Shown in pieces: positions 9,701 to 15,262 of a stretch of 15,262 nt of DNA (position 1 is its first letter; every line of letters begins with the position of its first letter). The notes under the pieces are model-generated. The model was not told the DNA's origin and made no database searches. It saw only the letters and a list, made by a program, of their open reading frames with translations. Position numbers and translations under genes: made by a program. Origin of the DNA: Amoebophrya sp. AT5.2 (taxonomy: Eukaryota; Sar; Dinophyceae; Syndiniales; Amoebophryaceae); assembly GCA_005223375.1 (NCBI GenBank), contig RXOD01005222.1:1-15262 (forward strand), read 5' to 3'.

Positions 9701-12700
9701 TGGCAGTTACGAATTTTCCGCGCCGTGCATCTCAGCGCACACGGATTTCGTCGAGCGGCGCTTCCGCCGGTTGCCGCCAGAAAGTCGCATTTCAACAGCT
9801 GGCGCAGAAGCAGAGGCAGTGGGTCCCGGAAGAAACGGGCGTCACGCAACGGAAACGGACGGTCAGGAAACTGTCCGGACAAGAACCACACCGCCGGCGC
9901 ACGCCTCGCACGAAGAATCTGAGTCAAGAACTCCGCGCCCAGCTATGTACGCGCCACCTACCCACGGCGGATTCTTTGACTTGACCCTCGGCGAGTGGTT
10001 GATGCTCGAGGTTTTCAGCCCCTTGAATGCGCAACTCGATAGCGCCGGTCAGAGGCAGGAACGCGGCCCACCAGCAGATGGTAAGATGCTGCCTTCGGTA
10101 ACGAACGACCTGGACCTCGATCGCGACGTGGACGACTACACGCCGAGCGCTGCAGCTGCGGCGCACGCAGTGCCCCCCGACCGGAAGGTGGTCGACCAGG
10201 CGCGCAAGTTGTTCCCCAGCGCGTCTCGCACAACTGGTTCTGGCGCTCGTTCCGGGGAGTGGCGACCCAGTTTCCGACGGACGCTAGTGGTGCAACACGG
10301 CGGCGCGCGCGTCTGTATCTCGGCACAAGAGTACAGCGCGGACCAGGGTGGCGTCGCCTTGTCAGAAGACGTCGAGTCTGGCATGGTCAACGCTCATACG
10401 GATATCATCGCGTGGCGCTACTGTCGTATGTGCAAGCAGGTGGTGTCGCCAAAGCATTACTTGAGCCAGCAGTCGGCACGAATTCCGATCGCGAGCATGC
10501 TCAACTTCTTTCTGTTGGCGGAGGACACAGCCAGCAGAGTGGGAGGAGCTGCAGAGGGCGACTTGCGGAACAAGGGAGGAGCAAGTAAGTTGCGGACGAA
10601 AGCAGCGGGCTCGGGGGGTCTGTCTACTACCCCTGCCGCACCTGCTTCTGGGGCAGCAGCGGTTTCTGGAAGCCGACGCGGCTCGGACGACGCGACGGGC
10701 AGGAGCGAAGCCGGGGGTAGTCGTGCAGCGGGAGACTATCCACGTGGCTCGGCTGCTGGTTGGCCCGGGGCTGCTACAGATGTGACGCCGCGAGGGGATT
10801 CGGCGTGGGACTTTGGTAGAGTCAAACACGCCGATCGCTGCCCGCACACGCCCTTCAAGAGTCACGCTTTTTGTTTCGCGCGACAGCGTGTGCTGGTGCG
10901 TTTTGAAGCTGAAGCAGCAGATTCGTTTTCGCTCGTGCGCAGCGCCGTCAGTTTCCTCTCAAGTGAAGCAGAGACAGCCGAAGAAAAGAAACGGAAAGCG
11001 GCGCGAGCCGTGGCAGACGCGCACGAGAAAAGCCGGACAACGGCGGCAGCGGCAAAAGCAGAGGTGGTGGAGAAAGTTGTGTCTGAAAAAAAAGCGGCAG
11101 CTGCGAAGATGGTCATGGCTCCCGGGTTAAGAAAAACCATGAGTGCAAAAAGTACTAGCAGCACCGACGCGCACCCGCGCACGCGCCTAGCAGGTGAAGA
11201 AGCGTCTCCGGCCGAGGTGAAGGCCTCCGAGGAGAAGCCCGGGGCGAAAATGATGAGGGCACCTAGGCTGCTGTTGTCCCTATCAGCAGCAGACGAGGAA
11301 CGCATCCGAAAAGCGTTGCTGGAGCTGGTGGCGCTGGACGCAAAGCACGGTGTTCCACTAGAACTATGGAAGTCTGTGCTTGCTAGCAAGAAGGGGAAGA
11401 TGCGTCCTACCGAAGTTTCTCGCCTGCAGGACCTCGCGCGTGGGTGGCAGACAGAAGACGGCACGAACCGCGAAGCGGCCGTAGGCCTTTCCATGGACGG
11501 AACCGAAGTGCGTCTGCCCAGAAGCAGGAGCCAAACGAACACGATGCAGCGCTCCCGATCGCTTAACAGCCTCACCCGCGGTGAGAATCCCGCCAAGCGC
11601 GCACGCGACCACACTGCCGCGCAATTAGAGGTGCCGGGACAGGCGAGTAACAGCCTACTGAGAAGGCGATCCGCAGTTGCGAAAATGAGCAGGGATGGCG
11701 GGAACGTCGCGGCACCGTCGGCACGGCTTAGCGGTGACTTGCTGGAGCGCACAAGCGCGCTCTGGGACGAAATTTTGGCGATCACAGTGCAGGCGACAGA
11801 AACTGCGGATGTAGCGGTCTCGAAGACCACGAGTCTTCAGGTTGTGGAGGACGACAAGCAACTTGATGGTTCTCCAGGCTGCGAAGGCGCGCCCGAGATC
11901 GCGCCCGATGGCGAGGCGAAGTTCGAAAATGAAGCCGTTGATTTGGACGACGCAGAAGCCGCTGCACATAAAGAACTTGACCATGGTACCTCCGGCGCTC
12001 CGTCCGTGCAACTGCGCAGTGCTGACGACGAGCGGGAGCCCGCCACTACCCCTCTGCCGTCTTCGAATACTTCCCTTCCGCGCGTTACATTTCCAGCAGA
12101 CCCAATCATGGTAGCTGCAAACGGACTGAACCTCCTCGCCACCGATTTGGCGGACGCGACACTAGACGACCTGAGTTCGCGGTACGAGCGAGAGGATTGG
12201 GGTAGCGTACTGGCAACTGCATTGCTCAGTCGCAAGCTGTACGAGAAACTTTCCTCCCAGGGAAGCGTGGCGACAGGAGCCTTGTGGGAGTGCCCGATGC
12301 TTGCCGGGGATCCGCTCGAGGAGAAGACACCCTTTCGCTGTTGCGTGAACATGCTTCTGCCCACCGCGGAAGACCAATTGCTCGCCGCTGCGAGAAAGCG
12401 AGGACACCAAATGAGGTCGTCCTACCGGGGGGTGGCGGGCGGGTCTCTTCTTGCAGCGTCGGAGCCAACGTCCTCCGTTACGCCGAAGAGCACCACGGAG
12501 GTCTCCCTGCGGTCGACGCTCGAGCACGAGCAAGATCTTCGGACATCGACGACAGAAACGCATATGTCAGGTCCTCGTGTACCAGATTCATTTTCCGTGA
12601 GGACTAGCGTGCTGGCTGAAAGGGACGGAAACTCCGCAATGAATCTTCGTTCAGGTGCAGAGTCCGTTCCTGCAACCTCCGATGTTTCGGAGAGTGCGGG

Positions 12701-14516
12701 GCGCCAGGAGGCGACGAGCGGTGCTCCATCGACCGCGGCCGCAGGTCGCGCCGATGGTTCTCGGAGAAAAGAAGTCGCGTTCGGGTACGGCACTGGTTTC
12801 GAAGATGCACCCCTGGCGGCGCCCGAAGATATCGAACAAGACGACGGCTCGCTGCTCACATCTGCCACGGCGGAGGTGGCGCCGGCCTTGCAGAGCCTGC
12901 CGCTTCCGGCGCGGGACGAAGGTGGAGCAAGGGCCGCGGCCCGCTTCGAAGCCCCGATCTGCGTCGAGAGCACCAGGATCCAGGAAACCGCCTGGGAGTC
13001 GAAGTGTCGCCGCGTGTTTCGGCGCCGCGTGGCAGCCCTGGCCGAGCAGCGGCGCCGGAATGTGTACCAAGAAACGCCGGTTAAGATCGAGTGGAACAAT
13101 GAGAAGAAGCACTCCTTCGAAGTGGTTTTCTACCACGCACACAGTTTCCACCTGTTGCGGCACTTCCTGTGTGGTAACGACTATCGGTTCGCGAAGTCGC
13201 TGTCGCGGTGCGACCCGCTCACAGTCACGGGCGGAAAGTCCGGCGCCTCATTCCTGATCTCCGCAGACCAGAAGTACCTGCTGAAACAGATGAACAAGCA
13301 AGAAATCAAATGGATGGAGAAAGAGGGCGACTCCCTGCTCTGGTACTACTCGAAGACGCTGTTCGGCGACCACGTCGTCCACGAAAACCCGCCGTCGGCG
13401 AGTGCTCGGGCTGGCGCCGAGGGAAGACGATACTTCCCGTCGCTGCTGACACAGATCTACGGTGTCTTCTCTGTGTACCAGTCGCATCCCAAACGCGTAC
13501 GGCGGAACTTCATGGTGTTGAAAAACTTGAAGTACCGGTTGGGCGGCGCCAACGTGCTGTCTTTCGATCTGAAAGGCGTCGGGAAAAATCGCCGACAGGA
13601 CGACGAGGAAGACGACGAAGTAGTTGGGCCCGAGGTGCCTTCTCAGGTAGGACTAGGAACTACGGGAGGCGAAGACGCAGCGGCGAAGTTGAAAGCAACG
13701 GCTAGTACTGCACTTGGTTCTGCGGCTTCCGTCGTGCGCCCGCCGTCGATTGTGCAAGTTCCACTAGCCGCGGGCGCTGTTGCTGCGGCTATCAAGGTTA
13801 CCGGCTCTTCTGCAGGGAGCCCCGCGGCGAAGGCGGTGTCACTTGCGAAGTCGATCGTTGTGCGCGAAGCGGCCGCGGAAAGTGCCGAAGACATCGCGAG
13901 TGCCAATGCATTCGCCTCGGCTGCTGGAAAAGCCGACAACGCCCAAGGAGAGACCACGACCCCTCTGGGAGCTGACGCGCTGGTAGACGGCAGTCCCAAT
14001 CGGCCGAGACAGCAGAGTTCCCTCGCCCGCGCAAGTCTTCGCAGGCAGCGCACGCTGTGGGACCAGAATTTCCGCGAGTGGACCCGTGGTCTGCCCCTCT
14101 GCCTCACCGGCGCGGATTTGGACTACCTGCGGTGCGCGCTGTGGAACGATACCTTTTTCCTCCTCAAGATGCAACTGATGGACTACAGTCTGTTGCTTCT
14201 CATCGGCACGACCAAGGGTACTCTGCGGTCAGGTGACACGGATAAGATGGCGAACGATGCTACTCCGCGGGAAATTCGGATGGGGCTGATCGACTACGTG
14301 CGGCCATATACGTGGGATAAGCAAGTGGAGCACATCGCGAAAGTAGTCGCGAACTACCCACAAGGGCTCCAGCCGAGTATTCTTGACCCCGCGCACTACG
14401 CGCAACGGTTTCTCAAAGCGATCGGCAAGTCGTTCATGCGCAGAACCCCAGACTTGGATGATGGAGATGGTGCCACGACTGCACTTCCCCATTTTCTCGG
14501 AGCAGCGCGTACATAG
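6741..14516 (+). CDS. FAB1: PIKfyve/Fab1-type phosphatidylinositol-3-phosphate 5-kinase, intronless
   Basis: One 2,591-residue frame. ATG 6741 is the first after an in-frame stop at 6675. Domains in order: FYVE finger (18-75), CCT/TCP-1-like domain (463-752, split by an acidic insert near 600-640), CCR region (about 1076-1396), and PIPK kinase (2118-2570). This order is diagnostic of Fab1/PIKfyve, which binds PI3P on endosomes or vacuoles through FYVE and makes PI(3,5)P2. No DEP domain is seen. It is longer than animal (about 2,100) and yeast (about 2,280) homologues because of Ser/Ala/Gly-rich linkers, including about 720 residues between CCR and kinase. That linker has a charged Ala/Lys helix (1410-1457) and RSRS repeats near 1593-1607 that look like basophilic-kinase sites. 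Oddities: DLKGS reads DLKGV, and about 145-150 extra residues interrupt the kinase domain. Unlike its upstream neighbour, no intron is required anywhere. Confidence 0.93.
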   Translation: MLATAGEYSSRQRDDPVWVPDDKSVYCFRCGVRFSFFVRKHHCRSCGNIFCGKCTEHRVQNLRREEESSRVCDYCRLQLVGPVPGRGGIGGAARPGAGEPGGASPSAGDGQGVGGPPGSGAPSSAGHHPRQIFGGGSGFTARGGNQLFGPSASSGASASDGPAAQQRSHYLSSAYGERAVAQLIHGVFHNCRTRGLLKLGAGPCAGKHYDAELVYVLCQLAEVVVARVAMAPALASDLKRLWFPPPPIASSVSARRTSAGTGVGGEPNANAAPMNSRTNVIVGADCVGGQCFGNSLPLANLREERLRDSCVRGNDILQYVKVKQCKAREQLSHVRDSVVLEGYAMTHNVRAPWPSASAGGDSAGGGGPAPASLKGRGGARAGPAQLPVEPEAPPPSSFDAGLRFFGAPGARGEDVLATASETARNRSPAGDHDAAAGGGSRFSSSIRSPVGGGTTAEPTQRRIMLLGHGALDFQKDLLISLDVLRTQREEHFLTFANKILEYRPDIVVCETGGLVAREVEEILSHAQVVFLKDVTSRSLQFLSRITGAPILPAATAYSELCRGSAAQLLGTLRDFRSVEVVGDLVCSDTRKVDEPADGRSEKKEADHINDEDLSSEDSAEEDMMSHNEDTPNVEEGGCVDVGAAVQALFYGSLVPLDDDMPLNPFEGRRARRQRRKDQRARQYERAGSGAAASTALRSTLCVFDTSGAQPCRGITIYLTHDRAEELPVVKEVLQWAIRFAHALHVEGLYLYEQLRNDEILTGSLRPGLALAAPSAGHLASNGAEEEDGGPESVEAQVSSDAGLSRSSSKSGDPETSLPTRTAESEHGLQTSGKNGHSPGPATRRGAGATSLESKFFVAVESARQTPVSDHAALAFLACLASARFDAHNAGQIARRLRPLASPQQLAAPEFAFDFASSQRLPVAIFLINPEDSAGLDGDVCFSVLSTYATDLTFEPRKPPRTLVDGRSLRPRAALQQDEVERKKPRLRGSYEFSAPCISAHTDFVERRFRRLPPESRISTAGAEAEAVGPGRNGRHATETDGQETVRTRTTPPAHASHEESESRTPRPAMYAPPTHGGFFDLTLGEWLMLEVFSPLNAQLDSAGQRQERGPPADGKMLPSVTNDLDLDRDVDDYTPSAAAAAHAVPPDRKVVDQARKLFPSASRTTGSGARSGEWRPSFRRTLVVQHGGARVCISAQEYSADQGGVALSEDVESGMVNAHTDIIAWRYCRMCKQVVSPKHYLSQQSARIPIASMLNFFLLAEDTASRVGGAAEGDLRNKGGASKLRTKAAGSGGLSTTPAAPASGAAAVSGSRRGSDDATGRSEAGGSRAAGDYPRGSAAGWPGAATDVTPRGDSAWDFGRVKHADRCPHTPFKSHAFCFARQRVLVRFEAEAADSFSLVRSAVSFLSSEAETAEEKKRKAARAVADAHEKSRTTAAAAKAEVVEKVVSEKKAAAAKMVMAPGLRKTMSAKSTSSTDAHPRTRLAGEEASPAEVKASEEKPGAKMMRAPRLLLSLSAADEERIRKALLELVALDAKHGVPLELWKSVLASKKGKMRPTEVSRLQDLARGWQTEDGTNREAAVGLSMDGTEVRLPRSRSQTNTMQRSRSLNSLTRGENPAKRARDHTAAQLEVPGQASNSLLRRRSAVAKMSRDGGNVAAPSARLSGDLLERTSALWDEILAITVQATETADVAVSKTTSLQVVEDDKQLDGSPGCEGAPEIAPDGEAKFENEAVDLDDAEAAAHKELDHGTSGAPSVQLRSADDEREPATTPLPSSNTSLPRVTFPADPIMVAANGLNLLATDLADATLDDLSSRYEREDWGSVLATALLSRKLYEKLSSQGSVATGALWECPMLAGDPLEEKTPFRCCVNMLLPTAEDQLLAAARKRGHQMRSSYRGVAGGSLLAASEPTSSVTPKSTTEVSLRSTLEHEQDLRTSTTETHMSGPRVPDSFSVRTSVLAERDGNSAMNLRSGAESVPATSDVSESAGRQEATSGAPSTAAAGRADGSRRKEVAFGYGTGFEDAPLAAPEDIEQDDGSLLTSATAEVAPALQSLPLPARDEGGARAAARFEAPICVESTRIQETAWESKCRRVFRRRVAALAEQRRRNVYQETPVKIEWNNEKKHSFEVVFYHAHSFHLLRHFLCGNDYRFAKSLSRCDPLTVTGGKSGASFLISADQKYLLKQMNKQEIKWMEKEGDSLLWYYSKTLFGDHVVHENPPSASARAGAEGRRYFPSLLTQIYGVFSVYQSHPKRVRRNFMVLKNLKYRLGGANVLSFDLKGVGKNRRQDDEEDDEVVGPEVPSQVGLGTTGGEDAAAKLKATASTALGSAASVVRPPSIVQVPLAAGAVAAAIKVTGSSAGSPAAKAVSLAKSIVVREAAAESAEDIASANAFASAAGKADNAQGETTTPLGADALVDGSPNRPRQQSSLARASLRRQRTLWDQNFREWTRGLPLCLTGADLDYLRCALWNDTFFLLKMQLMDYSLLLLIGTTKGTLRSGDTDKMANDATPREIRMGLIDYVRPYTWDKQVEHIAKVVANYPQGLQPSILDPAHYAQRFLKAIGKSFMRRTPDLDDGDGATTALPHFLGAART
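6792..6965 (+). other. FYVE zinc-finger domain of the PIKfyve protein
   Basis: Residues 18-75. All three FYVE signature parts are present: WVPD (W18 to D21), RKHHCRSCG (39-47) and RVC (70-72). The eight zinc ligands are C27, C30, C43, C46, C51, C54, C72 and C75. A complete set predicts PI3P binding. Confidence 0.95.
8127..8996 (+). other. CCT/TCP-1-like chaperonin domain of the PIKfyve protein
   Basis: Residues 463-752. The first part has FQKDLLISLDVLRTQ, YRPDIVVCETGGLVAREVEEIL and VVFLKDVTSRSLQFLSRITGAPILP. The second part, CRGITIYLTHDRAEELPVVKEVLQWAIRFAHAL (from residue 711), matches the end of the GroEL-like apical region in Fab1 proteins. In homologues this region binds the regulators Vac14 and Fig4. 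Confidence 0.85.
9966..10928 (+). other. divergent Fab1-type CCR (conserved Cys-rich) region
   Basis: Residues about 1076-1396. Recognisable pieces are DLTLGEWLMLEVF (1080 on), FRRTLVVQHGGARVCIS, IIAWRYCRMCKQVVSPKHYLS (W1225, C1228, C1231), and a CPHTPFKSHAFCFARQRVLVRFE segment (C1367, H1369). The upstream cysteine cluster usual in this domain is not seen, and low-complexity inserts separate the pieces. Confidence 0.75.
13092..14450 (+). other. PIPK catalytic domain of the PIKfyve protein
   Basis: Residues 2118-2570. ATP loop GGKSG (2164-2168), catalytic lysine K2182 in LLKQM, FDLKG (D2276, K2278), MDYSLLLL (2480-2487) and the metal-binding D2518 in GLIDYVRPYTWDK are all present, so activity is likely. 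About 150 residues (2285-2435) are inserted after the DLKG loop. The C-terminal YPQGLQPSILDPAHYAQRFLKAI matches the family's last helices. Confidence 0.93.
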
Positions 14517-14797
14517 GCGCTCTGACCGTAAACGTAAATACTAAAGGTTCTACGCGCGGGAATGCGCGTGAAGTTTTCGCTCACCTTCAAAGAACGAACT
14601 CCAGACGTTCTTGCAATTGCACGTTGCGCGGCTGTCGGACGCAGCCTAGTAGCAGGGGATTGCATGTGCAAGTGCATGATGTTCATGTTGTTCACTTTGC
14701 ATGTTGTTCGCTTCGTTGGAAATTCTGCACGTGTCTGGTTTTTTTTTGACCAGAGGTCTGACGTTGGGCTGAACGCAGCGTGTGAAGTATCCCTCGC
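14517..14797. other. intergenic region between PIKfyve gene and gene 3
   Basis: 281 bp with no supported gene. It is expected to hold the 3'UTR of the kinase and the leader of the next gene. It contains a TGCATG-rich stretch (14660-14680) and a two-unit 16-bp repeat. An in-frame TGA at 14783 closes the frame upstream of gene 3. Confidence 0.55.
14684..14715 (+). repeat. two-unit 16-bp tandem repeat
   Basis: CATGTTGTTCACTTTG (14684-14699) is followed directly by CATGTTGTTCGCTTCG (14700-14715), matching at 14 of 16 positions. Confidence 0.85.
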
Positions 14798-15262
14798 ATG
14801 ACACTGACAGAACAGACTACTGCGTCTACAGGGCTCAACAACGAACCAGTACGGTTTTCTTCACATTGCGAAGTCGCTTGCGAGATAGAAGGCTCCTCGG
14901 GCGGCAAAATGATGAAGTCGTTGGGTCGCTTCGTTCTTTCGACTCCAGCGTTTTTCCACGCGGAGGCTGTGAAGAGCGGCCACGGCACACCTTTACAACC
15001 TGGTGGTTCTGCTGGGCCCGGAACGCCCGGTGTCCCTGCCGGCACCCCGCTCCGCCCGGTCGTCCCGCTGCAGCTGGCCGCAGGGCAAGCCTCCGTGGCG
15101 GCGGGTGGAGGTGGTTTCCCCCGCACCCACGCACACTTCGGCACCACGACTCCCGGCTTCCTGCAGTCGTCCCAGCTGCAGCAACCAAACCTGCTCGGAG
15201 GTGCTGCCGGCGGAGGCCCGCTACTGGGGACCTCTCCCCGCCCTGGAGGCGGTGCAGCTGCC
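14798..15262 (+). CDS. hypothetical Gly/Pro/Thr-rich protein, 3' end outside window
   Basis: An open frame of 155 codons runs off the right edge with no stop. ATG 14798 is the first after in-frame TGA 14783; a second ATG pair at 14909 is an alternative start. The first 50 residues are mixed and include EPVRFSSHCEVACEIEGSSG. The rest is low-complexity: PGGSAGPGTPGVPAGTP, then a Gln/Leu patch (QSSQLQQPNLLGG) and Gly/Ala/Pro runs. No domain is recognised and it could continue into a structured region or an intron beyond the window. The reasons to call it coding are the long open frame, the same strand as its neighbours, and a sharp rise in GC from about 14890. The opposite strand is also open for up to about 150 codons here, which lowers certainty. 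Confidence 0.5.
   Translation, partial: MTLTEQTTASTGLNNEPVRFSSHCEVACEIEGSSGGKMMKSLGRFVLSTPAFFHAEAVKSGHGTPLQPGGSAGPGTPGVPAGTPLRPVVPLQLAAGQASVAAGGGGFPRTHAHFGTTTPGFLQSSQLQQPNLLGGAAGGGPLLGTSPRPGGGAAA

Noticed and set aside
10862..11830. 322-codon open frame on the minus strand inside the kinase gene
   Set aside because: Antisense of the Ala/Lys-rich linker; Ser/Phe/Ala-rich translation with no recognisable domain.
1..15262. tRNA, rRNA, CRISPR arrays, prophage or bacterial mobile elements
   Set aside because: No cloverleaf, regular spacer array, rRNA-like block or prokaryotic transposase was seen; the gene structure is eukaryotic.

Overview
The window is nuclear DNA of a protist, most likely a dinoflagellate or close relative. 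Three genes lie head-to-tail on the + strand. One gene is intron-rich and carries an intron that is a recognisable terminal-inverted-repeat element (an 'introner'). Several 5' splice sites read GTAC rather than GTAAG/GTGAG. Coding DNA is GC-rich, the proteins have very long low-complexity linkers, and no bacterial-style operon signals are seen. The lineage call is inference: other introner-bearing algae such as prasinophytes or pelagophytes are not excluded by the sequence alone.

Layout. Positions 1-903 hold no gene I can support and are probably the 5' flank or 5'UTR of gene 1. Gene 1 (904-5830) is a ten-exon gene for a membrane transporter of the glycoside-pentoside-hexuronide (GPH/MelB-like, MFS_2) family. 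I reconstructed it by matching splice sites, codon phase and family motifs. The phases close to one protein of about 1,176 residues with a stop at 5828-5830; only the exon 3/4 junction is unresolved. Positions 5831-6740 are intergenic. Gene 2 (6741-14516) is one uninterrupted 2,591-codon frame for a PIKfyve/Fab1-type phosphatidylinositol-3-phosphate 5-kinase: FYVE finger, CCT-like chaperonin domain, Cys-rich (CCR) region and PIPK catalytic domain. Positions 14517-14797 are intergenic. Gene 3 starts at 14798 and runs open off the right edge; it is a Gly/Pro/Thr-rich protein of unknown function.

The most notable element is intron 5 of the transporter (3313-3604). It is almost wholly a 284-bp element (3320-3603) with 28-bp terminal inverted repeats matching at 26 of 28 positions, flanked by a 5-bp direct repeat GCCCA. 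The 3' splice site AG is made at the junction of the element's last A and the first G of the duplicated target. This is a well-preserved case of an intron created by insertion of a small DNA-transposon-like element.

Functionally, Fab1/PIKfyve makes PI(3,5)P2 on endosomal and vacuolar membranes, and GPH transporters move sugars or other small solutes with a cation. Nothing in the sequence ties the two into one pathway; their adjacency may only reflect same-strand gene packing.
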